64,000 bases of DNA from Tachypleus tridentatus (GCF_004210375.1 NC_134831.1:4030001-4094000); one strand, 5' to 3'; positions 28,201 to 43,200 are shown, counted from the first letter of the stretch. Translations and numbers: made by a program. Notes: generated from the letters alone by a model not told the origin.

Positions 28201-31200
28201 GGAGCACGCTAATCGCTAAGCCACGCCAGTCTACACTAATTACAAGTATCGGAGCACGCTAATCTCCGAGCCATGCCAGTCGCATACTAATTACAAATAA
28301 ATGCAGCTAGAATCAAACAAAATATATACATTTGTTTGTTTCTGAACAATGCCACACTAGGATTACCCGTTGTCTACCGCAGGGATTAAAACTCCGGGTT
28401 CGGATTTTAACTATGCAAGTCCGCAAACTTACCGCTGCCCCACCGGGAGACGAAAATCTGTTGGAGAACAGTTAAGCGATGCTGTGTGGACAATATATAA
28501 ATTAGCCAATATTTCGACTGAACAACCTTAACCCGCCAAAGGTATCTAAAGATAGTCATTTTCTTTTTTTTTTAACAGGTGTTTTAAAACCATTTCTACA
28601 ATATAACCACCTTGTTGAACCCATGCAATCAGTTTCAATTTCAAAATGCCCAAAAAAAGCAGCAACAGAAATATACATACATATATAAATAAAAAAATGT
28701 GATTATAATTTGTAATATAACCTCCATACATAACCATGGTTCTCAAATATCAATAAGATATATATACAAGTGTCAAACAAATGTAGCTACAACATGGCAA
28801 AATCCGCCAACTCAAAGAAAAAGCACTCACTCCAACGTAGTATCCGACATGGATCATAGGGTCATTGTTTTTGGTTGAATATTCTCTTTGTCTTCACGAA
28901 AGTTTTAACTTTTTTTTTCTTTCTGAAATTCCTCTGTATTTAGCTCGTTCTAAGAACGGAATTTAAAAACAATAAATAACAATCGATAAAACTTATACAT
29001 CAACAAGCGCATGTTGCGCTTGAATCACGCAGGGCTCACTCAGTGATTCAAGGTCCAATGAACACCACGCATATCCTTCTGCAATTTTGTGGTTTACCAG
29101 CATCTATTTAAAAATTATTGAATAATTGCGGATCATGTGGCATTGCTTAGAAAATGTGCGCTTATCTCAGGGTTACTTTTATCAGCCATATTTAAATGTT
29201 TGCTTGATAAATCTACAGAGAATGCACGTGAGGTTCTTCAATTACACGATACGATTCCTACTTTTCTCACCTCAAAAGCCGTATGCGAAACACGCGGTAT
29301 TTATAAAATCATAACCCTGAAAAACAAACCTCTCAATAAGCCATATCTTGGTTCATGGTGCGTCTGAAGATCTTAATCATGGCCACCTACATGTTGAAAA
29401 CTTGTTTGTTTGTTCTTACCACATAAAAAACCGAAGGACATGTTTTCAGGTAAAACACGGATAACAAATCAAAAGTATATTTGGCGACTGTGATTTCCAA
29501 CCTGAAAGGCTTCTAATGTGACACGGGTTAAACGTTCAGGTCACAGGACCTCAAAAGTAATGCATTTCTGCTCGTAATTTTGAATAGCCAATCAAAAGTA
29601 GTGGTGGACAAGAAATCACTAGCACTCGCCACATATACGGCTCTAGTCACACTCAGATAGCCTGTCACTTTTATAACGCAACCACAGCTGAAACTGAAGA
29701 GCGTATTCAACAGTATATTGTGTACTCGAACCTTGGTGTTTTCGAAAGGCAGACCCATACATACACCACTAAGTGATGTCAGGCCCTAAATGCATATTTC
29801 TTTCGATCTTGTTTTTTTTTAATGTAGTATTTATTTAAGACTATCAAAATGATGCACAAAGGCCATAACGAATTCTGATTATAAATTACGTAAAAGGCTT
29901 ATTAACATCTTACGCAGGCACGCGACTCTTACACAGATTTATTTTGCCGTTTCAGATAAACAAATGTATATAAATCAACCACAGTGACGTGAAACATTAG
30001 ATAACACAGCTTTAGAACAGTAAACCAAATATTTTCTTTCACAGCGAAGACGTAAACGTACAGTTTTCAAACTGTTTCTTTCATATAGCCACAAATAACT
30101 TAAGTAACTCTACAAGTAATAATAGGATCTACAGGAGCTTAGGTAGAAACTTAAGAGAAGGTGTGGTGCAACAGTCGGATGAAAAACGAAAAATGAGGCC
30201 GTTATGGGGGGGGGGAGGGGCAGAAAAATGTAGAAAAATTTACGGGATTGCTATCCATCCCCTATTTATATTGTGTAAAAAAATTACGGCATATTTTGCC
30301 ACCAACCGTAAATCCCCACTGACTTTAATATTAAATAAGGCTGTTTTTTTTTAACCTTAAATATATCACATACAGGCAAACATGGACTGCTGTATAGCGT
30401 AGATTCCACGACGAGTCACCAATAGTTTAACAACACGATGACTACACACAATATTTGCGAAATCAAACCCAGTAAACAAACTTGAAGCCATTTCGCTTTT
30501 GGTAAATTCTTGGCTGCAGTAGAGAAGAGGGTACAAAAATCTGTTAAACGCACTGATTGAGAAGCGCCACCTACAAAGCTGTTAAGTCTAAGTACACACA
30601 AACAAATCGAAACAAACAAAAATAATACAGAAAAATAAAATAATGGCAGATATTTAGTTTTGAAGTAAAGATTTTGCACTTTCAAAAACTCAGATGTTTA
30701 GGGGGTAATGTTATCCCCCTTCACCCCGCACGCAAAGATTCGGGGATTAGTAATTATGAATTTATCGAACGTCTAGTAAATGCAGAGGCAGAAGAAGGCC
30801 AAGGCAAGTGGCTTTAGTGGCGATTATAGTATTATAATACAGAAGAGTGAAAGTGTAAAAATAAATAGTGCCAGAACTTTGAGAGGGGAGATGGGGGTAA
30901 GCTCGTTACATCATTTTCCAGCTTTCATGCGTTTATTAATTCCAAATAACGTTGCAATTCTTTGATTGTTCTTTTAAACAAAAGTTCCCAAACTAACACT
31001 CAACATAGATTACCTATTGCAAAGATACGTAATATCTTTGCCGTCCAATTAAAAATAAACATAATTAAAATATATATCACACACAAACAAACACAAAAAT
31101 AGATTAAATATAAAACTGTATTTAAAGATAATATCTATAGAACTTAATAAAAACTTATGTTCAAACTACAAAATACACTACATGAATGGTCCCAATCTTT

Positions 31201-34200
31201 TGATACGTTCTTTAAATTACATTACATTATATCGTGTGAAGGAGCGTTTCTTGGTGGTCCAGTTTTTCTTGTTTTATACATCACACAATTCTTCATTTCT
31301 CATTTATTTAATCATTTAAAATGTGTAAATATGATCTTTGTTCAGACTCAAAGTTTAGCACAATGGATAAGTAACGGAACTGAACGGAAAACTTTCTTGG
31401 ACAACGGGTAGCGGGTACGATACAGCTCTGATAAGCATCCTCGGGTTTCAGCTACAGTGGACAAATTACGAGGAAAATGGGCCCGGCACGACCAAGCGTG
31501 CTAAGGCGTGCGACTCGTAATCTGAGGGTTGCGGGTTCGCATCCCGGTCGCGCCAAAAGTGCTCGCCCTTTTAGCCGTGGGGGCGTTATAATGTTACAGT
31601 CAATCCCACTATTCGTTGGTAAAAGTAGTACAAGAGTGGGTGGTGATGACTAGCTGCCTTCCCTCTGGTCTTACACTGCTAAATTAGGGACGGCTAGCAC
31701 AGATAGCCCTCGAGTAGCTTTGTGCGAAATTCAAAAACAAACAAAAACAAAGGAGGAAAATGAAAATATAACACCTGCGGTTATCTTCATTATTTTAAAA
31801 CCAAATATTAGGCCTACTCGTTTATAATAACTCGACATTTTCGTCGTTTAAGTTGTAACTGTTATATCGTCCAGTAATTACATCTTATACTCTTATTTCG
31901 TAGTAAAATTCCGGTGTGAAACAAATGTTACAGTATCGATACACCAGGGAAGATTATACAATTCTCATAGGTTATTCAAAAACTGTTTCCTGAAACCAGT
32001 GACAGTCAACGGTGTATCCGATTTCATTTAAGTTTGTAAAGACATTTCACTGTTGTAACTTTACTATCCCAAAGATTTGTGCTGAAATAGAGAATCTTTC
32101 TTGATCCTATTTTATTAATGTCCGATGTGTGTCGCTTCAAGCGAAGTGGTCTGGCTTGTGACTGTACCTTACCTATTCACAAGTTTGAAAACTCACGGCT
32201 CAGTAACAATTTGTTTCTTGTTGGGCACAAAGCTACAAAATACGATATCTGTTTTGTTCTCAACATGGATATTCAAACCCGAGTTTAAGCATGATAAGCC
32301 CTCAGACTTAGCGCTGAGCCTCTGGTGGGTTACAATGAAGAAAGAAGTAATAGGTAGAAAGAAGGAAAAAGTATCTGTTTAAAGCAAAGTCAGTCAAAAG
32401 CATGTTAAAACTAACTAATGTAAATTTAATTACATAAAGAAACAAGAGAGAATCATCAGTAGCCGCGGCTGTAATTAGATCTCAAATCGGTCAACAGATG
32501 GAGCTGTGAGTTACAAGTTTGTACTTAGAAAAAAATAATTAAGAGCAATTCTATAAGCTTCTATGTCGCAGATAAAACAAACATAAGCAAAATTACACAC
32601 AAACGGCCCAATCATAGAGAACTTGCAAGGTATGATGTATAATATCCAGCGATAGAAAAACAATGCTTGTATTGACCTGTGTTTGTTCAACTCCAAGCTG
32701 CAAACACGATGTGGCTACCGCTAGTATGGAAAACCGATTTTTAGCGTGAGAAACCCTCACACTTACTGCTGAGCCAATGTGGCCACGTGATATACGGTAA
32801 ATAAGGCTCACCTGGCTAAACATGTACAGGTATATATACTTCCGTCTATTAAAAAAACAACAAAAGTGTAGGTCAACGACTCTTTCTAGACAGCTAAACA
32901 TGACCCAAATATATAAACAAAATCTCACACTGTGATACAGTACATATGCGACGTTCTACCAGAGAGCACAAGTTACAATGTTTTAACTGGAAGTTTTCCT
33001 ATAACACAACTATTTCTGGGAACACGTTATTTAACTTATTTAACTATTTGTGGCGTGAGCACCAAAAACACCCAATAAATAATATCAGTTGTATTTATTC
33101 TTCACGCTTGACGAGGTACAGCGGTAAGTCTACGAATTTAAACCGCTAAAATCAGGGGTTCGATTCCCCTCAGTGGACTCGGCAGATAGCCCGATGTGAC
33201 TTTGCTATAAGAAAACACACACACGACGAGGTATGTAAAAATAGGCTTACCCAATTCGAATTAAATTAAAAAAAAACATACCAACTGAATCGTTATTACA
33301 CAATCAAGAATTAGTGGTAACAACGTATTTCGAAATGCAAGTTGATAGACACACCAATCAATAACTTTGCACCAAAGAAAGTCGTTAAAACAGCTGTACT
33401 CAGCTCATTCACAAAGCACTAGTTCGTGAGCCAAATTTATTTCACGAATACAAATAACATTTACACTAACACGAAATACAAACATCCGTGTGTTTGTTTG
33501 ATATCATTGAACAGCTTAAACAATCTAAACTACGATTAGCCATTTAAATCGAACGTTCTGTGTTCCTTTACTGTAAATAATTGTTAAAATAACGTGTTGT
33601 ACTACGTTTAATATATTTTTAACAGGGCTAGCAATATATATATAATACTAAATATACTTTAACAGGCTCTTCGAAAGTGTTAAAAGTAAATAAAACCGAA
33701 ATTAACAGTAACAAATAATTTAGTGTTTTGCTGTTGAAGCTGCTATGTCACGTAGCCTAAAATGCATAATTCTTCTCGTGATTTATGGCATGCGCACATT
33801 TTACTGACGTCAAAACAAAAAAAAAAATTGCAACTTCAAACGTGACGTCATTTTAGTGTCTGACTGATAGACATAGTTCAATGGTGTGAATGATTAAACA
33901 AGAAATGGCAAACAGTTAACTGTATGCATTTAACTGAAATAAAACTATCGGTAGTTTGTTTATTAACTTTGCGCGAAGTAACACAAGAGCTACCTGCGCA
34001 TAGGTGTTCCTTTTTTAAAATGCTAGATTATGGAAAAGGCAGCTAGTCAACAGTAAACACCAATAATTATTGGGCTACCTTGTCTGATCGAATAGTGGCA
34101 TTTAACTCTTACTCTTATAACGCACTCCCGGTCGCAAAGTCCGTGATGTGTTTTTTGCGGAAACGGGTCAGGAACTACAAATTCACAATTCGGACAGGCT

Positions 34201-37200
34201 AACCATTTCGCCACGCCCAGGCTTCTATAAATTAACTTTATAAGACCACTTGCTGTATTAAGATATTCCAACAGGCGAACGAAATATTTCGGAGATGCAA
34301 ATTCTTTTAAACCACAGAATTAACCATTCTGGTAATATCAACGTTCAGTTGTATTCCCACAAGCATCCCTATCTCAGAGCTGTTTACTGGATTCTAGAAG
34401 ATTTGTTTCTGTATAACGTTTTTGAATGTGTAAGAATGCTTTAGAGTTCTGTCTGATCGTTGAAAGGAACACATATATAAATATCACGGATGTTTAATAT
34501 ACTAATTAATTCCTCTTTAACAAACTTTAAAAACTCGTGCATCCAGTGCAACAGGTTTACATTTGACATTACAGAAGAAACGTCACCATCGGTTTTCACC
34601 ATAACCATAGTCGTAAGAGCTAGAACGGTTTGTCTGTGACAAGATAAAAGGTTCGACACGCACATCTCTCCCAGATGCACCTATAGGTGGATACAGTAGT
34701 GGCAACAATTTCTATTTTGCCAGTTAAAGCCCAATATTTAAGTATAATCGTTTGTTTCTCACTGTAGTTTCTCTATAAACTTTCAATAAGCCTATAATAT
34801 AGTTTCACACATCTCGTTGTAGGTATTAAAAGTTTTGACAAGTTTACCAAGTCACAATGGTACATCGTGCTGTGTAGTTCGATAAAAAGTTGGTGCTTAG
34901 TAATTTGATTTTAAATGTTTTCATGGTTACAACTTATTATCAGCGGTATCGCAAGATAAGCCAGTATCTACGCCATCTACAATTCTAAACCTTGCCTAAC
35001 AAACAGAAAAAATAAACTCTAAACTTGAAATGGTCGCTTAAAAACTGACCTAATACTTATAGATAAATCAAACGAATGCAGGATATAAACCTTCAGGTTT
35101 AAGTAGCAAAACGTGCCACTATACACAGATACAAAAAAATGTATGTTTTGATTCTTAACTACTAACAAGAGTTGATTACGTCCACGATAACTTCTGATAA
35201 TTATTCAATTATAAAACTGGTTTAACACTTGGTAACACTGAGCCATTAACTACAAGCGTATCTGTGATAGCCTTGAGCTTAAAAATATTGTTGTTGGTTA
35301 TCAGCAAATATGAAGATTTTATAAATCTTTCTGACAAGTACTAACGACGATCTAACGGTTAAATATATATACATCAGCACATTTTACTTTAGTATTCCAC
35401 TAAATCTTTTGATGAAGAGGTACAGTCTAACATTATCACTCAAACCGTTGCAAAATACAGCTTCTTCCCCGATGTAAATACCTACAAAGTTTCATTATAA
35501 ATACATTTATATTTTAGGTCAGACCTGAAGACGAAGTAGTATCGATACATCGTCCTCCACAACAGCCAGCTGCCGTCCATTCTACAAAGTTTCATCATGA
35601 ATACTCTGCCTAAACAATCAATCAAAGAATATATTTATACTTCTAAACGTAGCAACAACCAATACATAACGATAAACGGCACTCTATTTTAAAAATTAGA
35701 AAGTTAAAATTACACACCAAACTAAACAGATGCGTGAAACTTTGTAATTTAGTTGCACATAGTTGTACTTCTCTACCGTTGTTTAAAGTTTAATTTGTAC
35801 TGTGACAAACGTAAATTTTATGTTAAAGTACCTTTCACGATCTATGGTTAGTGGAAATACTCAAAGCATCAGAGTTTTGTACTGTATTTTGTACAATGAC
35901 TTAACTGGCCGGACCTGAATATGAAAAAAATAAAAAAAATCGACATTTCTTTCCATGCTTCAGATAGTTGTCTCGTGTCTCACAAAATTGCTGAAACGCA
36001 CTACAAACTTTGTCGAAACGCAAAAGAAGATTGACGCGTATCCAAACAAATTGGCCTTTTCTGTCGTCGTGTCATGTTTCAGCCAAAATGGACGCCTCCA
36101 GCTTATGTCGCTCTTGGCGTTACGCGACTTTTCTTCTGAAAAGTGAAATTTTAACCCCTCGAGAATCGTATTCCGTGCACAGTTTAATATGGCATTTGAA
36201 CTTTAGAACTGTGGTTTACATCTACATAGTCTTACAAAGGAATACAAAACTTTTCTCCAACCATACCTTAACGATTCACAATATTTCTCGTCATCCATTA
36301 ACGAAGAAGGTTGCCTCATTCGGATCTTCCTACCATATTAAGGTACACATACCACAAGATGTTTAAAGTTCCCAAATACAGTTAAATCTGTTTACAGAAT
36401 AATTCCAAAGCTAACAATTATTAAAACTCATATTTATTGATAAAATAACTAATCACGTCATTTCATTAATATATTCACAAATCTAAACCTTGATCATAAA
36501 ATTCTCGTATCTTTGCCCACATCACACACATTTAACCAAAAATCGACCAGAACTCCTACTTTGCAATCTACCATATTTCATTTTTATTTCAAGTTGCACC
36601 TTTCTCTCCCCCAAATTTACACCAGCCACCAGAACACAAACAGATCACCCTATTATTTTACACTTTTTACATGGATGTTCAAAAACAAAAGCTTATCACA
36701 GATGTGTTTTAACATAAGGATGTTCAAAAACACATCATGTGTGTTTTAACAAAACAGGTTGTGAATATCTAAATAATGAGTTTGTAATCTGTTAAATGAA
36801 ATTTGTCAACTACTCTGTTCTTTTGATACAGTTTATATTTTCTGTAATAAAACTGTTTAATAATAAAAGTAAGGCTAGTTAAACAAAGCCCTCCAGGTTT
36901 AACAACTATGGCTGTGCTTCTTTGTTAACATTTTTTTCTTCTATGTCTGTCATTTTGTTCCCTTTGTATTTTTAATCTACTTTTTCATGGGACTTAAGAA
37001 CCCAACATAAAAATACTGTATTAGCAGCTCTTCTTCGATCATCTTGACTGACTGGAGATTGTGACAGACAGTAATCAAGTTTCCAATCACAGACACCTTC
37101 AGTTAATTCCTTACTTTAGAGTATATTATTTCCCAAATGGATGAACTCCTTTCAACACAAACTGTTATACAAAGGGGATGACAGAAGAATGTGAACCACA

Positions 37201-40200
37201 GTAGTTAAACAAGACAAATACACAGGTCTTCCCACCGTTAACAGAGCAATATCACGTGGTTGCACAACATGAGTAACTTCTTGCATCATTTTGCAATCAA
37301 ATGGACCATTTTCTTGAACTTAAACCATCAAGTAAGGACACTGCCAGTAGTTACAATGTTTAAAACTGGCCACAAATACATCAATGTCATATGCTGATTA
37401 AGAATTGTCAATGCTTGCGCTCCTCGTTTCATGACATAGACCAGCTAGGTATGCTGCATTTTGAACATAGATAAGAAACAGTTTCCATCTTTTCAAATGT
37501 CTTCCTTCATTAATTTCTGCTTAGAAACAGACATCATTTATCTGTTTCCATCCTTTCAACTGTTTATAAACGAAACTGAAGACATTACACAGATTTTTAA
37601 GTTTAGCACATGACATCAGTACAAATTACCATAGGCCAACTACTTGAAATTGCCTCTTCTTTATAAGCTGATTGCAAGTTTGGAAGTGTCCTTGAGACTC
37701 TTAATGAGTGAATGTCATTGATCTACCAAAGATGTCTATTGAATGTTGACAGAATGGAGTCTACCATTACTTTTAAAAATTTTATAATGTTTTTAATCTT
37801 GTGGAGACATAGCTGTGTTGTAAGAGTTGCAAAACTTCCTAGGTTCTGTCACAACAAAAAATAATAATACTTCAAAATTTAACTCCAAGGTACTTTGATG
37901 TGTACCGATTTATGTCACAGATAATGAATAAACAATAACTTGTTGTGAAGAGGCTATCATCAAAGTAATTAGTCCTTTATAAAAATATTACTCCAACCAT
38001 CAAATACTACAATGACATGTTCCTTGTTTAAACACTGAGCTCCTACTAGCCATCTCAATGTTAAATAAGTTTCCTGTGGGTTACTTACCATGGAAAGCTT
38101 GTAGACTAGACACAGCTTGTGAAAGAAGTCATAGAAATAAGAAAACTACCACTTACTTAGGCAACATTTATCCACTGGTGCAGGTTTCTGACCCTCAGTG
38201 ACTTACTTATAAAGAGAATTTATGAATAGAATGTGATGACATGTTACCATCTTCCTACCATCAGTTTCATTATCATCAGGTTTAAAAAGCATACTTCTGA
38301 GATGATAATGTTGCTGTTGAAGATATTCCTACACTCAGACTATACAGGGATTTAGAATTGCAAAGATGGGGTATACTTTTTTACTAAATAAAACTAGAAA
38401 ACAAAGAAGTATGGATCAACCTGGTGTATCAGGTGCAATCAGAAAGAGACCTGCAACAAGTCCTACTATAGCCATGGTATGCAAAGTGTGGCATCTTGAA
38501 ACAGGTGAAAATTCACAAAGCTCAAAGACAAAAACTATTCATGTGTCTCAGAAAACAACATAATCTAGGAAAATTTATCTCCAAGAAACAAACAAACAAA
38601 AGTCCCATATACATAAATTGCTTCCGTGGCATATTTGTTTAACTTTTCAAATCTTACCCAATTGGAGAATATAAAAAGTATTCATGTTCATATATATAGA
38701 CATAGTGACCAAGTTGCAATATACAATAGCTATGAATTTCTGAGTGACCAGACTGTTGAAATGAGAACAAGAAAGTATCATGCCCATACACCAGACAACT
38801 TATGAAAAGCATGCAGGAAGAATGGACAAAAAGAACAGAACTTTTCAAAATGGAAGCTATGCTGCAAGCCTTTTGTCAAGTTATGTGACCTTCAGACAGA
38901 GTATGACTGGATAGGGTGACAAAGACTGTAGCAACGTGGCGAGATTACAAGTTCATTTTACTCTCAGGTACTCTACCTCTGTATACATTTCATCACACAG
39001 TCAGTCTGTCTTTATATCAGTGTTTTCCAAAAAGTGTCACTACAAGTTGCTAGGAGTGTTGCAAGAGTTTCACAATATAAAGAACAATTAATAATATAAA
39101 CTCTACAAAAAACATTGCATGTGATAGCAGGGGTGTGATGCAAGTCAAGATAAGTGGATTAGGATGTTTTCAGTAAAAAAGAGTTTGGAAAGTACTGTTA
39201 CATACTCAACTGAGAAGTAGTAGAATACAGATTTTACTTAGCAATTATTAGGCTTTATTTTGTTAGGTCAAGAAAAATGCCACTTTAAAATCTCATGCAG
39301 GATATTTCATAACATTTAGTGACAGTAATGATGACTTGTAAACTTTTTCAAAAAAAACATTTAATACATGTGAGAACCCACTCAAGAACATCATTATAGA
39401 AGGTAATCTTGATAAAGGATAAGTTAAAGCCATTGAAACTTGGTTGTTAGTAGCAAAGATAATAGAATTCTATGGCACATTTAAAGATATGTTGATTATG
39501 ACTAAAAAAAGATAATTATCTCTATACAAATCACTAGTTAGGCCTCACTTAGAATACTCTCTACAGTTTTGGTCTTATCATCTAACAAAGGATATGGACT
39601 TAAAAGGGTTTTTTGGAGGACTACAAGAAAAAGTTATTTTATAAGGATAAGATTTTGTAACTTATTTTCTCTTGGGTGAAGAAAGGGAAGAGGTGGTCTT
39701 ACATAAGTTAACAAAATATCTCAAGGATCAATAGGATAAATTTATTTTTAATATACCTAAAGATCAACAGGGTGAGAGAACACACATTTAATACATGGGA
39801 AAGACAGGCTAGGCTCTATTTGAAGCAGTTTCATGTTACTAACAAGATGATTGGCTCATGAAAGAGAATTAATGATGTCTCAAGTAGTAAAAGGATGGGA
39901 TTAAATATTTACTTTTCCAGGGAATGGGATTGTATGGACAACCTTGACAGACCATGTGTTCCTTTGTTCTTCATATGTTATGCTGAATTAATGAGCTGAA
40001 AAATGAAAACTTTTGACCAGTCAACTTTTGAGCTGTAATTAATAAAAAAAAAAAGCAAGTGGGATCTCAATAAATGTACCTAAATATTAAGAGGTGTCAG
40101 TTTTCTCTTCAGGAATATGAAATAGCAAATGGTTAAGTTAAGAGGCATAATTAAATGTTTTTGTTCTTTCTCAAAAATAAAAATGAAAATCTATTAACAC

Positions 40201-43200
40201 AAAACCTTTTTTTCACTTTAAATTAAAATAAACCAATGTGTAAAGTTTTCATTAATTGCAATATACACGCACATATATAAATAGTTGTATTGGGTAAAAC
40301 TAATAGAAACCAAAGTTATTATTTGGTTGAACATTGAAAGATGTTCAAAAGGTGAAATGCAGAAATAAATTCCCATAAAGAACTAACAAAATGACCTTAA
40401 GTACTGAGTATAAGAATGTAAAGTTCTATAACTGATACAGTAGAGCATATGTACACATTTTTTAATACCTTCTGATTTTATAAAACCAACATTTTGCACA
40501 GAATGTGTGTAACATTCCCCACAAATCAAGAAAATAATTACCAGAGAATAGGGCACTTGGCACAAAAAAAAACAACAACACAAATTAGTGTGTTCAGAAC
40601 AGCTACAGAAGGATAAAAAATAAGTTACCAATAAAAAAGGGTTCTAGGCAGTACATATTTTTGGAAATAGGAAATGGGAGGAGGGGTTAACTACTGAAGG
40701 AATAGGACCTTGACAACAATATGGCAAGCCTCTGAAACTCAAGTTAGTATAATTAAAAAGACCTTGGTTTTTATATTCAGCATTTGAAAATTAAAACAAG
40801 ACAGAGGTAATAAATTTTTGAGTAGAGGTCCAAGAAACAGATGGCCTCCCCTATTGTAGCAGAAAAATGGCCTTGCTTGTAGTTATTTAACATCAGTAAG
40901 TAAATGGCAGAAAGAAAAAACAAACTACAAACATGTTTCTAAGCAAGCCTCTAAAGTAACAAAATAACAACATGAAATACAAAAACACTTATCAGTGCTG
41001 TCTAATTTAGAACCCATCCAGATAGTAATATTATACCCATAATAACACATACTGCTTAAATATAAATGACAAGTAATGATAATCATATGGTATATATACA
41101 GAAGTATGCAGATTAAAATATATCTAGAAGTTTCAAGTCAAATGTGTTATAACTGTTTAACTCCCAGCATGAGACCATATTCAGAAGGGCTTCAACAGGC
41201 TACAGAGTAGTCATTTTTCAGTATACATGCTAGAAATAAAATAAAAGTATTACAACAAAAGCACTTGATCTCTTAACCTCAGAAATCCACATTTCACATG
41301 GAAAAATATTCATCTTTTAACAGTGATCCACCATGAAGCAGTGGAAGATAGAGGATTAACGAGGTTCTGTTCTTCTTCCATAAAACAGTAGCAGTATTAC
41401 TTTTCAGCCATATTTAGCCACCTTGTTGCAATAAGTAAGCATCAATGAATTTCTTTTACCAATCTTCATCAACAGAATTAAAAATTCAACGAGAAAGTGG
41501 CTTCACAGAGCTATGGGTCTTAATCTTGTATCATGTGGCCACTACCACATATTGTATGGAATTACTGGAAATGGGTAAGGGATTTACTCCATCGTGGTAA
41601 CTCAGAAACCAGATATCTATACTCAGTATTATAAATAAACAGCAAAAAGCTTTATTTAGAAAACAACTCATCAGATGTGTCTTCCCATCTCACGAACTGA
41701 GTATTAAATAAAACAAAACACATATTTAAAATCTTGACCAAAAATAAATTCAAACAGTTTTTGTGTCAAAGGCATTGGATTAGACTTGGATTACACACCA
41801 GTTTTAAACTTTGAATTTTACTCTTCAATTACGCTACAAGCAACTTACATTTTTATAGCTACATCTCAATACTCAGTTAAGCACGATTACCACAACCAGA
41901 CTTTTCCCACGTAATATAAACAGAGTTGACTAAAGAAAATTATAACTTACTTCATTAATGTAGTTTCAGTCAATTTTTCCACCTTACCAAAAATTTTCTG
42001 CAATGTAAACAACACTTACATAGATGTAACAAAACTTTAGAAACTTTTTGTACAGATCAAAACAATTAAAATTTACTAAAAAGTTAATTTATACCATTTA
42101 TAGAACTTTCAAGTTAATTTAACACACATAAGATGGAGATTTGAAACATCAGAAATTTCTATGATCATCTAGAACCATACATACAACACAAATATGTTTT
42201 GTTCAAACTACTGGCTTTAACAAATTTATGCTCAAAATTATATCTTCATATTTATCTTCTTAAACTTATATAAAAAGTACAACAAAAAACAATCTTAATC
42301 ACTGTCACCTCGACATCTGTTTTAATCATAACAAAACACAGAACTAATAAAATGAGTAACTTCCTGCTAATGAATAACCACAACAATTCCTGCTAATGAA
42401 TAACCACAACAATTCTTTGACTAAGTTCAGGCATAATCTGCAAGACACAACTGCCATTGGAAAATTTTATGCCCTTAATAAAACTTAAAGTAATTTTATC
42501 TGAATAACACATAGTACCAATTCAGTAATTAATCCTTAAATATTTAAATACATCTAATTAATGAGGTTTTAATGCATCAAAAAATCTTGGCATGATTGGA
42601 CTGAAAACATAACAAAAATCAGAATACAAATTCAAGAGACCTTCCCAAAGGAACTTGTTTACTTGATCATATGCACAGAGTAAAAAGTCTCCAATAAGTA
42701 CCTGTTTTGGATATTTGCAACACTGGCAAAAAAACATTTTAAAACACATCAGCAAGTTCACACCATTCCTTGTAATAATTTTGTTAAAAAACCCTGCCCT
42801 CCATAAATAATTATTAGAATATTTAAAAAGCTTCTTGTTCTAATTATATATATGATGTAATAAAATGTTGTGACAGTGCTTTTCATCTTTTTCAAATTTT
42901 CTCATACCTGTTAAACTAAGCAGATCTGTTGGTTTTATAATTTTTGTCTTTTGCACAGCCAAATCTATGCAGATCCTAAGACCACAGACTTCATAATCTA
43001 AATTTCTTTTAAAAACTGTAAATTAATAGCTATGGGATTATTTCTGTAGAGCTAGGTTTACAGATGTCTTACTGAAAATGTGTTTGAACTTTTTCTTAAA
43101 TTAATTAACAAAAAAACCAACACTTTCACTTCCCATGTAATGTTTATAAAATTGCCAGTTGAGTTTACCTCTTAATATCTTCAAAAAGATAATATGCTAT

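Noticed and set aside
30206..30222. G-run as a possible G-quadruplex
   Set aside because: One short run in low-complexity sequence; not enough separate G-tracts nearby to argue for a structured element.
36010..36366. 118-codon open frame in intron 1, with a CpG-rich start region
   Set aside because: No recognisable domain or splice context; too short to support as a gene without transcripts, though it lies near the CpG boundary.
37000..38360. Possible decayed transposase
   Set aside because: Short open stretches on the minus strand look protein-like, but no motif of a known family could be named.
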